The notes beneath the pieces are model-generated. The model did not search any database. It worked only from the letters and a program-made list of their open reading frames with translations, and was not told the origin of the DNA. A stretch of 64,000 nt of DNA. It comes from Arthrobacter cheniae. GTDB taxonomy: Bacteria; Actinomycetota; Actinomycetes; Actinomycetales; Micrococcaceae. Positions within the stretch are counted from its first letter, which is position 1. Every line of letters starts with the position of its first letter. Positions 24,111 through 32,764 of this stretch are shown here, one piece after another. The stretch is from the NCBI RefSeq assembly GCF_003602275.1, contig NZ_QZVT01000001.1, positions 588,567 through 652,566 of the forward strand, written 5' to 3'. A program made the translations under genes and the position numbers.

Positions 24111-24587
24111 ATGGACAGCACTACCGACGATGATCTGCTGCTCGAGCGGCAACTCTGCTTCGCCCTGTCCGTTGCCTCGAGGAGCGTGGTCGGCGCGTAC
24201 AGGCCTGTTCTCGAGAAGCTCGACCTCACGCACCCGCAATACCTCGTGATGCTCGTCCTCTGGGAGCGCAGTCCCCGGACCGTGCGCAGCATCGGCTCCG
24301 CCCTCGCCATGGAGTCCGCCACTCTGTCACCGATGCTCAAGCGCCTCGAGGCGATGGGGCTCCTGACCCGCACCCGCGTTCCGGGTAACGAGCGCGCCCT
24401 CGCCGTAGACCTCACGGCCGCCGGCCGGCAGCTGCGGTCCAGGGCGCTCGAAGTACCCGTCACCATGTTGAAGCGCCTCGGACTGACACGCGAGCAGGTG
24501 GACACGCTCAACGAGGCGATGCACGCCATCATCAGGGCCACTGGGACCGAGCTGCCGGCGTCGACCCGCCCTGAACACCAGCCGTGA
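24111..24587 (+). CDS. MarR/OhrR-like transcriptional regulator
   Basis: The protein has 158 residues, a winged-helix dimer by family. The N-terminal ERQLCFALSVASRS carries the reactive Cys (near residue 16) found in OhrR-type organic peroxide sensors. TVRSIGSALAMESATLSPMLKRLEAMGLL is the DNA-reading helix-turn-helix and the wing contains RVPGNERALAVDLT. AGGAGG precedes the ATG. No ohr peroxidase gene is adjacent, so the peroxide link is only by family. The next gene, a small ORF at 24656, follows 68 bases later. Confidence 0.88.
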   Translation: MDSTTDDDLLLERQLCFALSVASRSVVGAYRPVLEKLDLTHPQYLVMLVLWERSPRTVRSIGSALAMESATLSPMLKRLEAMGLLTRTRVPGNERALAVDLTAAGRQLRSRALEVPVTMLKRLGLTREQVDTLNEAMHAIIRATGTELPASTRPEHQP

Positions 24588-24655
24588 CCCCTCTTCCCCC
24601 GCCCCCATCACCCCGAGACAACCCCGCCCCAGCACCCCGAGAAAAGGATCCACCG

Positions 24656-24868
24656 ATGAGCAACAAAGACCCGTTGTCGACACGATTCATGGCCGCGACC
24701 GGCAAGCTGCGCATGTTTTTCGGACCAGCTCAGCGCGGATCCACGGACGGACCGATCGTCTACCTCGATGACGAGGCACAGCGGCAACGGCAGGCAGAAC
24801 TGCAGCAGTGGACCGTGGTACGGAATCCGGACGGTTCCACCTACCTGACGCCGAAGCGGGAACAGTAG
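24656..24868 (+). CDS. small hypothetical protein
   Basis: This 70-residue basic protein starts MSNKDPLSTRFMAATGKLRMF and ends in GSTYLTPKREQ. AAAAGGAT precedes the ATG at 24656. An in-frame GTG at 24584 would add a Pro-rich extension overlapping the MarR gene and is unlikely. It may be co-transcribed with the MarR gene. I recognise no family; the pattern WTVVRNPDGSTYL suggests a short beta hairpin. Confidence 0.6.
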   Translation: MSNKDPLSTRFMAATGKLRMFFGPAQRGSTDGPIVYLDDEAQRQRQAELQQWTVVRNPDGSTYLTPKREQ

Positions 24869-25099
24869 GAGGCACGCCTCGCCGACGCGCTGCCGACTGA
24901 AGCTGCACATTCATGTCCGCCGAGTCCCGCGGCGCCGCGGGAGACCGGCAACGTGGGCACTCCGTCCGAAAATTTGCGGATATCCTGCGTCCCGAAGCAT
25001 AGGGAAGTAGCACGGCGGGTGGCAGACTGTTCGAGTCAATCTTTCGCCGCCCATGGGGACGTTCGGGCGCCAGCGCACGTCAGAAGAGGTCTCACAGTC

Positions 25100-25459
25100 A
25101 TGAGTACAACGCGCCCGCCTGGAACGATGCTTTCCGACGGCTCCGGACTGCCCCGGACCACGCTCCTCGTGATGTCGGGCGGCCGGGACGCCCAGGGCAT
25201 CGGACCCTTGGCCGAGCAGCTCGCACGGGAGACGAACGACCTGCTCGACACCCTCGGGGGTACGATCGCGCGTCTCGCCCTCGCGCACCGGTCCTGCACT
25301 CCGGACCCCGAGGATCAGGTCATGGACGACGACGCCTTCGCGTGGGTCCAGCAGTCCCTCGAGGACATCTCGGCTACCCTCCGTGGGCTGTCGCTCGGAC
25401 GCGCGACCGAGAAGTCCGCTCAAGCCGACGCGCCGCGAGCGCTCATCGGGCTGGGCTGA
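25100..25459 (+). CDS. hypothetical helical protein
   Basis: The protein has 119 residues starting at the ATG at 25100, with GAGG 10 bases upstream. The middle is helical and acidic (LAEQLARETNDLLDTLGGTI and DDDAFAWVQQSLEDISATLR). There is no signal peptide and no family I know. Its last codons and stop fall inside a 27-bp tandem duplication (25453-25506), so the C-terminus GLG may be recent. It converges with the uracil-DNA-glycosylase-like gene across a good terminator. Confidence 0.6.
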   Translation: MSTTRPPGTMLSDGSGLPRTTLLVMSGGRDAQGIGPLAEQLARETNDLLDTLGGTIARLALAHRSCTPDPEDQVMDDDAFAWVQQSLEDISATLRGLSLGRATEKSAQADAPRALIGLG

Positions 25460-25506
25460 GCCGCAGCGCGGCTGAAATCGGGCTGAGCCGCAGCGCGGCT
25501 GGAATC
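25453..25506 (+). repeat. 27-bp tandem duplication
   Basis: Two copies, 25453-25479 and 25480-25506, read GGGCTGAGCCGCAGCGCGGC followed by TGAAATC in the first and TGGAATC in the second, a single mismatch. The first copy contains the stop codon of the gene at 25100. Confidence 0.85.
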
Positions 25507-25520
25507 GTCACCACACATGG

Positions 25521-25558
25521 CAACGCCGTCGTCGCTCCGGAGAACGACGACGGCGTTG
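25521..25558. terminator. bidirectional hairpin terminator
   Basis: CAACGCCGTCGTCG (25521-25534) pairs perfectly with CGACGACGGCGTTG (25545-25558) between two convergent genes. Confidence 0.7.
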
Positions 25559-25581
25559 GCCGTCTACAGGGCCTGAAGCAG

Positions 25582-26226
25582 CTAGATGGACTGGCGAGCG
25601 CGGATCCCGGCCCGGCCCATTGCGTCCGTGTAGGCGGACTGGATGTCCTTCAGCCACATCTCCTGGTTGGCCGGGGTGCCCTTGAAAGCGCGCTCCCCCG
25701 GTGACCGGACCTCGTAAATCTTGAAGCCGCGCTTGGCGATAGCGCGGTTCTCGAGCTTCATGAGCCTGCGTGCGGCCTTGTGGGCGTCCGCTCCGTGTGC
25801 CACGAGGGCCGACGCGCGGGGAACCTGCTGGAGGAACGTGAGCAGCGGCTTCACGCCATCGGCGATCTGATCCATTGTCAGCGCCCGCTCCTTGCCCTCG
25901 GGCAGGTACCACGGGTGGGCGTTCCACGGCATGAAGGCGTCGGGCCGCAGGCCCACCTTCTCGTAGATCTCGGCCATGCGCACGGAACTCGGGTCATCGT
26001 TCTCGAACGAGACGAATCCCGAGGGCAACGATGCTCCCGGGTTCGAGAAAAGACTGACGATCTTGCAACCATCGACATCATGGATGGGATCGATGTACGG
26101 AACCGCTGATCCGGGCTTCGACTCGGCTAGTGTGTCGCAGAGTCGGTTCACGTCCTCGATCTGCGGATCGTAGCGTTGTTCCCACTGCTGGGCCCTATAC
26201 GTGGGGTCTGCCATGCGCTGTACCAA
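25582..26226 (-). CDS. uracil-DNA glycosylase superfamily-like protein
   Basis: The protein has 214 residues if translation starts at the TTG at 26226, which has GGAGG five bases upstream; the ATG at 26214 is the alternative and longer starts are possible. The family pattern is VPYIDPIHDVDGCKIVSLFSNPGASLPSGFVSFENDD, then FMPWNAHPWYLP and ALVAHGADAHKAARRL, as in actinobacterial uracil-DNA-glycosylase-like proteins. The motif NAHPWY stands where family members have the catalytic loop. The annotation rests on fold-level similarity, and activity on uracil is not assured. It is monocistronic. Confidence 0.72.
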   Translation of the reverse strand: MVQRMADPTYRAQQWEQRYDPQIEDVNRLCDTLAESKPGSAVPYIDPIHDVDGCKIVSLFSNPGASLPSGFVSFENDDPSSVRMAEIYEKVGLRPDAFMPWNAHPWYLPEGKERALTMDQIADGVKPLLTFLQQVPRASALVAHGADAHKAARRLMKLENRAIAKRGFKIYEVRSPGERAFKGTPANQEMWLKDIQSAYTDAMGRAGIRARQSI

Positions 26227-26530
26227 TTCCGCCTCCTCGCGAACGGCGCCTGAGGTGGCGCGAACGTGTCCGCAGGTTTCCAGCCTACGCCAGTCCGCCG
26301 TGGACTCCTCGGATCGCGGCGCCGCCCGTATGTCCACCGGCCATCGGAGGACGCCGTTGCAAGGCGTGAGGGAGCACTGCGATGGCCTTCGGACAGGGCA
26401 GGCACCAATCCCTGCGGACGCCCCGCCGCGGCTCGGCGGGGCAGCGCGTCAGGGTTCTCCGGGAGCCGGGCGGGTAGCCGACGCCCGCGAGGACGGGTGC
26501 GGGAACAACGGAATCGGCATTGTCGATCCG
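26227..26530 (-). other. 304-base intergenic region
   Basis: It contains the upstream region of the glycosylase-like gene, a GC-rich terminator hairpin at 26419-26441, and about 90 bases of featureless 3' flank of the aldo/keto reductase gene. No gene or further motif is evident. Confidence 0.5.
26419..26441 (-). terminator. hairpin terminator
   Basis: GCCCCGCCG (26419-26427) pairs with CGGCGGGGC (26433-26441) around a five-base loop, downstream of the aldo/keto reductase gene on the minus strand. It has no T tract. Confidence 0.5.
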
Positions 26531-27577
26531 CTATCCCTCGAGGGCGGCGGCCCAGAGGTTGATATCGGATTCGACGGCGAACTCGTCGATGGCGTGCAGT
26601 TCTTCAGGGGTGAAGTCGAGGTTCTGGACGGCAGCCAGACTGTCCTCGAGCTGGTGGACACTGGACGCCCCGATCAGTGCCGAGGTGACCGGGGTCCCCT
26701 TGGTCCGGTCCCGCAGGACCCAGGCGATCGCCATCTGCGCCAGGCTCTGCCCACGGCCCTCGGCGATACCGCTCAACCCGCGGATGCGCCGCAGGTTCTC
26801 ATCACTCAGTTGACCTGCATCCAGCGACTTGTTCGCCGCGGCACGCGAATCCTCCGGGACGCCGTGCAGGTACTTGCTGGTCAGCAGACCCTGGGCCAGC
26901 GGCGAGAACGCGATCGAGCCGGCGCCGACCTGCTCCAGCGCCTCGTAGAGGTTGGGCGTCCCGTCCTCCGTCCACCGGTTCAGCATCGAGTAGGACGGCT
27001 GGTGGATCAGCAGCGGCGTACCCAGGTCCCGGAGGATGGCCGCGGCCTCGAGCGTACGCTCGGGTGAATAGGAGGAGATACCCGCGTACAGGGCACGCCC
27101 GGACCGGACGGCGGTATCCAGGGCGCCCATCGTCTCCTCCAGCGGCGTACCCGGGTCGGGCCGGTGGCTGTAGAAGATGTCGACGTAATCAAGGCCCATG
27201 CGCTCGAGCGACTGATCCAGGCTCGCCAGCAGGTACTTCCTCGAACCCCATTCACCGTACGGGCCCGGCCACATGTCGTAGCCGGCTTTGGTCGAGATCA
27301 CGAGCTCGTCGCGGAACGGCCGGAAATCGTCCTTCAGATGCCGGCCGAAGTTCGTCTCCGCGCTGCCGGCGGGGGGACCGTAATTGTTGGCCAGGTCGAA
27401 GTGCGTGACACCGAGGTCGAAGGCCCGGCGCAGGATGTCCCGCTGGATCTCGAAGGCCTTATCGTCCCCGAAGTTGTGCCACAGGCCCAGGGAGACAGCA
27501 GGCAGGTGCAGCCCACTCCTCCCCACACGGCGATACGGCATTCTCTCGTAGCGGTCATCGGCGGGTAGATACGTCAT
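26531..27577 (-). CDS. aldo/keto reductase, YghZ (L-glyceraldehyde 3-phosphate reductase) type
   Basis: The protein has 348 residues from the ATG at 27577, which has GGAAG upstream. It is close to Escherichia coli YghZ over its whole length: RVGRSGLHLPAVSLGLWHNF, FDLANNYGPPAGSAETNFG, STKAGYDMWPGPYGEWGSRK and IFYSHRPD. The Tyr, Lys and His of the catalytic set are present. YghZ reduces L-glyceraldehyde 3-phosphate and other aldehydes with NADPH. The gene lies 126 bases downstream of a Gfo/Idh/MocA gene on the same strand, so it probably belongs to the LacI-controlled sugar cluster. Confidence 0.9.
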   Translation of the reverse strand: MTYLPADDRYERMPYRRVGRSGLHLPAVSLGLWHNFGDDKAFEIQRDILRRAFDLGVTHFDLANNYGPPAGSAETNFGRHLKDDFRPFRDELVISTKAGYDMWPGPYGEWGSRKYLLASLDQSLERMGLDYVDIFYSHRPDPGTPLEETMGALDTAVRSGRALYAGISSYSPERTLEAAAILRDLGTPLLIHQPSYSMLNRWTEDGTPNLYEALEQVGAGSIAFSPLAQGLLTSKYLHGVPEDSRAAANKSLDAGQLSDENLRRIRGLSGIAEGRGQSLAQMAIAWVLRDRTKGTPVTSALIGASSVHQLEDSLAAVQNLDFTPEELHAIDEFAVESDINLWAAALEG

Positions 27578-27703
27578 CGGTACTTCCATTCGTGGTACGG
27601 CGGGTGTGACGGGTGCGTTCGGGCGCTTCCGACGGTACCGGAGGTAGGCGCCGTCGGGCCGTGAACAAGAGGCACCGCGTCATGCCCGCGGCGCCCCCTG
27701 TGA

Positions 27704-28834
27704 TCAGGAGAGGGTGGAAGCCTGCGGATCCCAGTCCTCCGGCAACGGCTCGGCGGCAGTTGCACTGCTGGACAACGAGACGAACTCGCCGGTGTCGATG
27801 CTCTCGGCGATCGAGACCATGGCATCGAGCACGTGGTACGCCATCTCGCCCTGCGCACGGTGCGGGCGGCCTTCGCGGAGCGCCCGGGCCATCTCGAGGA
27901 CACCACTGCCGCGCGTCGACGTCGCACCGACGGCGGGAATCACCTCGGGCTCGTCGGACCCGCGTCGGGTCAGCGTGAGGTCTCCGGTGAAGTTGTTGGG
28001 ATCCGGGAACGCGAGCGTGCCCTCCGTGCCCGTGACCTCCACGAATCCCGCGCGTTTCAGTGGTGAGTCGAAGCTGAAGATGCTTTGCGAGGACTCGCCG
28101 TTCGCGAACTGGGCGATAGCGCTGACGTGGGAGGGAACCGTGACGTCGAAGACCTCGCCGGCCTTGGGACCGGACCCGATGGTCCGGGTCTGACGGGATG
28201 TCGACCCGAACCCGGCCACCTTCGTGATGGCGCCGAAGGTCTGCACGAGGGTCGTCAGGTAGTAGGGGCCGATGTCGAACAGCGGACCGGCGCCCTCCTG
28301 GAAGAGGAACGCGGGGTTCGGGTGCCAGGACTCGGGACCCGGGGACTGCATCAGGGTCAAAGCCGTCAGGGGTACACCGATGTCACCGCGGGCCACGAGG
28401 CGCAGCGCGGTCTGCAACCCGGCACCGAGGAAGGTGTCGGGGGCGCAGCCCAGGCGGACCCCCGCGGCGTCGGCGGTCTTCAGGAGGCCGATTCCGCTCT
28501 CGCGGTCGAGGGAGAAGGGCTTCTCGCTCCAGACGTGCTTGCCCGCAGCGACGGCGGCCGTGGCCACCTCGACGTGCGCGGCGGGGATTGTCAGGTTCAC
28601 GACGATTTCTACGTCGGGATGGTCCAGTGCGTCCTGCACGCCACCTGACGCGGGGACGCCGAACTCGGCAGCGCGGGCCGCTGCGACCTCCTCGAACATG
28701 TCGGCGACGATGTGCACCTTCACGTCGGGAAAGCTCGTCAGGTTCGTCAGGTATTCCTTGCTGATGACGCCCGCGCCGATGATGGCGACGCCGACGGGCC
28801 CGGTTCGTGGGCTTCCAGTGGTGCCGGTGCTCAT
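27704..28834 (-). CDS. Gfo/Idh/MocA family oxidoreductase
   Basis: The protein has 376 residues. The N-terminal NAD(P)-binding fold has VGVAIIGAGVISKEYLTNL, and the catalytic region has the SEKPFSLD (EKP) motif near residue 103. The C-terminal domain has FDIGPYYLTTLVQTFG, typical of inositol and glycoside oxidoreductases. It oxidises or epimerises a sugar or cyclitol. GAGGG precedes the ATG, which overlaps the stop of the isomerase gene by four bases. With the divergent LacI regulator this is a carbohydrate catabolic unit of unknown substrate. Confidence 0.92.
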   Translation of the reverse strand: MSTGTTGSPRTGPVGVAIIGAGVISKEYLTNLTSFPDVKVHIVADMFEEVAAARAAEFGVPASGGVQDALDHPDVEIVVNLTIPAAHVEVATAAVAAGKHVWSEKPFSLDRESGIGLLKTADAAGVRLGCAPDTFLGAGLQTALRLVARGDIGVPLTALTLMQSPGPESWHPNPAFLFQEGAGPLFDIGPYYLTTLVQTFGAITKVAGFGSTSRQTRTIGSGPKAGEVFDVTVPSHVSAIAQFANGESSQSIFSFDSPLKRAGFVEVTGTEGTLAFPDPNNFTGDLTLTRRGSDEPEVIPAVGATSTRGSGVLEMARALREGRPHRAQGEMAYHVLDAMVSIAESIDTGEFVSLSSSATAAEPLPEDWDPQASTLS

Positions 28835-29565
28835 TTCTTTCCCTCGTTCAGGTACGTCAGGCTGTCCGCGACGGCGGTGAAGACATCGCCGTCGAAATCA
28901 TCGAGTTCCACGACGGCAGCCTCAAGGCCGGGAACGGCGTCGAGGATGTCCCAGACGCGCATGGCGCCGTGTCCGACCGCCACCTGCTCCTTGTCGTTCT
29001 TGGTGAGCGGACCGTCCTTGATGTGGACGAACCGCACACGGTCGCCGAGGCGGCGCAGCAGTTCGGCAGGATCCTCACCGCCGACGGCGGCCCAGTAGGT
29101 GTCCACTTCGAGAATGACCTCGGGATCGAGGTAACCCGCGAGGACCTCGAGGGCTGACGTGCCGTTGATGTGCTCCTCGAGCTCGAACTCGTGGTTGTGG
29201 TATCCCACCGTGATGCCGTAGCCGGCGCCCTTCTTCGCGGCTGCGTTGAGGGCGTCCGCCGTGGCCTTGATGTCTGCGTCGGTAGTCCAGTGGGAACGCT
29301 CGACGTGGGGGTCGATCACGGTGCCGATGCCGAGCTTGCGGGCCGCCTCGAAGATCTCGTCCTGGTCAGCGCGCAGGAGCGGAGCGTGGCCGGAAGGGGC
29401 TGTGAGCCCGTTGGAGGTGAGCGCCTCGGCCAGCTCGTCCGCGGTGGCCACGAAGTTGTAGGGCTCCACGGCGGTGTAGCCGAGTTCCGCGACCCGCTTG
29501 ATCGTTCCCGGCAGGTCCTCCCCCATAGCCGTCCGCAGTGTGTAGAGCTGGAGTGAATACGTCAC
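28831..29565 (-). CDS. sugar phosphate isomerase/epimerase (AP-endonuclease-2-like TIM barrel)
   Basis: The protein has 244 residues from a GTG with GAGGAG upstream. The family phrases SLQLYTLRTAMGEDL, GYTAVEPYNF, YHNHEFELEE (metal-binding His and Glu), LEVDTYWAAVGGEDP and FVHIKDGPL place it among IolE/IolI-like xylose-isomerase-type TIM barrels. Metal ligands appear complete (Glu, Asp, His, Glu pattern). It probably isomerises a keto-sugar made by the neighbouring oxidoreductase. It is the first gene of the operon and lies just downstream of a LacI-type operator. Confidence 0.9.
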   Translation of the reverse strand: MTYSLQLYTLRTAMGEDLPGTIKRVAELGYTAVEPYNFVATADELAEALTSNGLTAPSGHAPLLRADQDEIFEAARKLGIGTVIDPHVERSHWTTDADIKATADALNAAAKKGAGYGITVGYHNHEFELEEHINGTSALEVLAGYLDPEVILEVDTYWAAVGGEDPAELLRRLGDRVRFVHIKDGPLTKNDKEQVAVGHGAMRVWDILDAVPGLEAAVVELDDFDGDVFTAVADSLTYLNEGKK

Positions 29566-29596
29566 AAGGATTCTCCTCGCTGAGAATGTGGAGTTA

Positions 29597-29610
29597 CTGA
29601 ACCGGTTCAG
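29597..29610. promoter_or_regulatory. LacI-family operator
   Basis: CTGAACCGGTTCAG is a perfect 14-bp palindrome with the central CG typical of LacI/GalR operators. It sits 32 bases upstream of the isomerase start and 67 bases before the divergent LacI gene. Confidence 0.8.
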
Positions 29611-29676
29611 GTACTACGTCGAACCTAAGGGATACCGCGAAGCCGGTCAAGCAGAAGGGGCCGCTAGTGTGTAGCC

Positions 29677-30699
29677 ATGGCCAAGGAAACCATCGCCGGA
29701 CTGGCGAGGCGGCTGGGCATCTCGAAGGCATCCGTGTCCTACGCCCTCAACGGCCAGCCGGGTGTCAGCGAGCTGACCCGGCGTCGCGTGCTGGATCTGG
29801 CCGAGGAACTCGAGTGGTACCCCAGCTCTTCCGCCCGCGCCCTCTCGCGCTCCCGCTCCGGAGCCGTGGGGATGGTCCTCTCGGCGGACCCCCTCCTGAT
29901 CGGCACGGAACCGTACTACATGGGGTTGCTCGCCGGCATCGAGACCGCCCTCGCCGAGGGTGACATGGCGCTGATGCTGCGGATGATCGGCAAGGACCCG
30001 GCACAGGAGCGGGCCACGTACGAGCGGTGGGCCGGTGAGCGGAAAGTGGACGGCGTCCTGATATTCGACCACCTGCATGACGATCCGCGACCTGCTCTGC
30101 TGGAGAGGCTCGGTCTCCCGTTCGTGCTGCACGGCGCGACGGGAATGGAGGCACCGCCCGCCTTCTCGGCTACGACGACCGAGAACGCAGCTGATGCCGC
30201 GACGATCGTCGACCATCTCCACGAGCGCGGCCACCGGCGCGTGGCCCACGTCTCGGGTCCGCTGACCCACAGGCAGGAGGAAGAGCGGATCAGGGGCGTG
30301 CGGAAGTCTTCGGCCCGGCACGGAATCGACGTGGTTCAGTACGAGGCGAATTACGCGCTCGAGTCGGGACGCGAAGCCGTCGTGGCCCTGTTCGGCACCC
30401 GCTCGGCCGAGTCGGCGACCGCCGTCGTCTTCGGGAACGACCTCATGTCCATGGGCGGACTGCTCGCGCTCCGCGAACTCGGCCTGCGGTGCCCCGAGGA
30501 CGTGGCAGTCATCAGCTGGGACGACTCGTTGCACTGCCAGCTGGCCTCCCCCTCCGTCACCGCCCTCTCACGGAACCCGACCATGCAGGGTCGCGTCGCC
30601 GCCGAGCTGCTCCTGTCCCTGCTCGATACCGGGGAAGCCCGGGTCCGGTCGCTTCCGCGCACTGAACTCCTGGTGAGGGACAGCACCGCGATCCTGTGA
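29677..30699 (+). CDS. LacI family transcriptional regulator
   Basis: The protein has 340 residues. The N-terminal helix-turn-helix and hinge are clear (TIAGLARRLGISKASVSYAL, then RRRVLDLAEELEWYPSSSARALS). A periplasmic-binding-protein-like domain follows, with a sugar-binding groove and GNDLMSMGGLLALRELGLRCPEDVAVISWDDS. It should bind the palindrome at 29597 and repress the divergent sugar operon until its inducer arrives. TAGTGT (29665-29670) is six bases before the ATG, so its own mRNA looks leaderless. Confidence 0.93.
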   Translation: MAKETIAGLARRLGISKASVSYALNGQPGVSELTRRRVLDLAEELEWYPSSSARALSRSRSGAVGMVLSADPLLIGTEPYYMGLLAGIETALAEGDMALMLRMIGKDPAQERATYERWAGERKVDGVLIFDHLHDDPRPALLERLGLPFVLHGATGMEAPPAFSATTTENAADAATIVDHLHERGHRRVAHVSGPLTHRQEEERIRGVRKSSARHGIDVVQYEANYALESGREAVVALFGTRSAESATAVVFGNDLMSMGGLLALRELGLRCPEDVAVISWDDSLHCQLASPSVTALSRNPTMQGRVAAELLLSLLDTGEARVRSLPRTELLVRDSTAIL

Positions 30700-30741
30700 G
30701 CGTGGGCACAGGCGCGGTCCCCGCTTGCTTCCCGGGTCACG

Positions 30742-31707
30742 TCAGACGCGGAGTTCCGGCAGAACGCTCGTCCCGAAGGTTTCCAGGAAGGGGCGTTGGT
30801 CCTGGCCGACGTGGTGCAGGTACAGCTCATCGAACCCCAGCTCGGCATACTCGTGGAGCCATTGGGCGTGCTGGCCCGCCGAGGAGGAGATGTTGACCGT
30901 CTGGCCGACCTCCTCCAGGGAGAGGTTCTCCGCATCGGCGTACTCGTCGAACTCCTGCGCGGTGGCGATGTCCCACGCAGCAGGCGGGCCGACCGAGTTG
31001 GTCCGCCACTGGTCCATGGCCAGGGCCGCCGCCTCGTCCTCCGTGGGCGCCCAGCTGAGGTGGACCTGGAGGACTGTCGCGCCCGTGCCACCCTCGTCGC
31101 GGTAGGCACCCACGAGCTCCTTGAGCCGCTCGGGCGGCTGGTTGGTCGTGATGAGGCCGTCCGCCCACCTGGCTGCCCGCCGGGCTGTCTCCACGGACAT
31201 CACCGGACCCAGCAGGGCCGGAGGAGTCTCCGGCACGTCCCACAGCCTGGCCCGGTCCACCGTCACCAGCCCCCGGTGGGTGACCTCCTCACCTGCGTGC
31301 AGGCGCCGGATGATTGAGACGCACTCCTCCAGTCGCTGTTGCCGCACCGCCTTGTCCGGCCACGGATCGCCGGTGATGTGCTCGTTCATGTTCTGCCCAC
31401 TGCCCAGCGCCATCCAGAAACGCTGGGGGAACATCGCTGACAGGGTCGCCGAGGCCTGCGCGGTCACGGCGGGGTGGTACCGCTGGCCCGGGGCGGTCAC
31501 CACTCCGAAGCGCAGGCCGGTGGTGGCGAGGGCAGCACCGAGCCAGGACCAGGCGTACCCCGCGTGTCCCTGGGTGAGGGACCACGGTTCGAAGTGGTCA
31601 GAGCACATCGCGGCCCCGAATCCCACCGACTCCGCACGCTGCACGTCCATCAGCAGCTGGGAGGGTGCGATCTGCTCGTGCGAGGCGTGGAAACCTATGA
31701 CACTCAC
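30742..31707 (-). CDS. LLM-class flavin-dependent oxidoreductase (TIGR03885-like)
   Basis: The protein has 321 residues from the GTG at 31707, supported by AGGAG. It has the luciferase-like TIM barrel: IGFHASHEQIAPSQLLMDVQ, SDHFEPWSLTQGHAGYAWSWLG, FPQRFWMALGSGQNMNEH and WADGLITTNQPPERL. The phrase FDELYLHHVGQDQRPFLETFG at the C-terminus fits the non-F420 branch. The enzyme would use FMN with NAD(P)H; the substrate is not known. It stands alone, with a promoter region of its own. Confidence 0.88.
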   Translation of the reverse strand: MSVIGFHASHEQIAPSQLLMDVQRAESVGFGAAMCSDHFEPWSLTQGHAGYAWSWLGAALATTGLRFGVVTAPGQRYHPAVTAQASATLSAMFPQRFWMALGSGQNMNEHITGDPWPDKAVRQQRLEECVSIIRRLHAGEEVTHRGLVTVDRARLWDVPETPPALLGPVMSVETARRAARWADGLITTNQPPERLKELVGAYRDEGGTGATVLQVHLSWAPTEDEAAALAMDQWRTNSVGPPAAWDIATAQEFDEYADAENLSLEEVGQTVNISSSAGQHAQWLHEYAELGFDELYLHHVGQDQRPFLETFGTSVLPELRV

Positions 31708-32024
31708 GGTCTGCTCCTGCTTTCCCGGGCGCTCCGTCCTCGTCGCCTGTCGCCAAGCACAGGTCAGGGACGCCCACCATGACCTCTTCGCGTCGCTGTT
31801 CGACGACACTCAGTGCACTGTATTACGCGCGGCCTCCGGCCCTCAACACCGGAATCGAGTGACTTCACATGGCCCGTACCAGCCCTCACCCGGTATAAGG
31901 GCAACCGCCCCACTCACCCGTCCCCGGCCCGTCGGCGGCTCACCGTGCCGGTGATCCTTACTCCCCGTGGCGTACGTCCGGTTCGGCCTGCTGTGCGTTG
32001 CGGAGCACCTCCGATGCATGCCGG
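31708..32024 (-). other. 317-base intergenic region
   Basis: It carries the leader of the LLM oxidoreductase. On the minus strand TTGAGG and TAATAC lie 15 bases apart near 31822-31849, and the perfect palindrome CAGTGCACTG (31811-31820) lies just downstream of TAATAC. This looks like a promoter with an operator. The right 170 bases, next to the peroxiredoxin stop, hold nothing I can name. Confidence 0.45.
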
Positions 32025-32696
32025 CTACAGTGCCACCAGTGCGTCGATGACGTCGCAGGTCTCCGTCCGCGTGGTGTAGTCCACCCTCGCGTCGATCAAG
32101 CGGATCGTTCCGGTCGCATCAGCGACGATCACCGTGGGAAAGGGGATGGCAGCGGTCTGATCCATGTTCGATCCGGCGACGTCGATGCCGAGGGCGGCCC
32201 GAGCCCGAACCGACTCGGCGCTCGGTGTCGCCACGATACCCAGACGCGTGGCCAGGGCATTTCCCTCGTCGGAGTACAACGCGAAATGCAGGCCCAGCTC
32301 CTTCGCCGCTTCCCTGGCGATATCGGGGCTCTGGGGACTGATCGCGATCAGCCTGGTTCCGAAGGCTTCGACCACGGGCCGCAATTCCCGCTGGTAGGTC
32401 TGCAACGTGATGCTGCAGTAGGGGCACCACGAACCACGGTAGAAGACGATGATCGCGGCGGCGCCTCCGAGAATGTCCGCCAGGCGTTCCCTGCGTCCAT
32501 CGGTGTCGTACAGGTCGGCGTCAGGAAGCCTGTCACCGACGCGGGCAACTCCGCTCGGAAGCCCGACGCGTCGAAGATCCGCCTGCTCCCTGGCGAAGAC
32601 CGCCGCGAGTTCAGGGCCTACCCGCGCTTCGAAGTTCGATGTGAATCCATCGAACTGCGTCGCTATGGTGTTCGTGAACATTGGTTCTTGCTTCAT
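32025..32696 (-). CDS. AhpC/TSA-like peroxiredoxin
   Basis: The protein has 223 residues. The redox motif WCPYC lies in VFYRGSWCPYCSITLQTYQR, near residue 91, and a conserved AISPQSPDIAREAAKELGL follows. An N-terminal extension of about 50 residues with helices precedes the thioredoxin fold, as in the peroxiredoxin-like family. It should reduce hydroperoxides with thiols. GAGGGGA precedes the ATG. Overlapping palindromes lie 46-68 bases upstream of the start. Confidence 0.88.
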   Translation of the reverse strand: MKQEPMFTNTIATQFDGFTSNFEARVGPELAAVFAREQADLRRVGLPSGVARVGDRLPDADLYDTDGRRERLADILGGAAAIIVFYRGSWCPYCSITLQTYQRELRPVVEAFGTRLIAISPQSPDIAREAAKELGLHFALYSDEGNALATRLGIVATPSAESVRARAALGIDVAGSNMDQTAAIPFPTVIVADATGTIRLIDARVDYTTRTETCDVIDALVAL

Positions 32697-32741
32697 TCGT
32701 TCCCCTCAGCACACTTGGCGCGGGAGCCTCTGTCGGCAATA

Positions 32742-32764
32742 GGACCATTGTGGTCCAGACCACA
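32742..32764. promoter_or_regulatory. overlapping palindromes ahead of the peroxiredoxin gene
   Basis: GGACCA-ttg-TGGTCC (32742-32756) and TGTGGTC-ca-GACCACA (32749-32764) overlap. The TGTGGTC half-site recurs in the two operators between the FCD regulator and the lactate enzyme at 63011-63052. Confidence 0.55.

Noticed and set aside
24111-24587. Complete OhrR/Ohr peroxide-defence pair
   Set aside because: The MarR protein has an OhrR-like Cys, but no ohr gene lies beside it, so the pair is not shown in this window.
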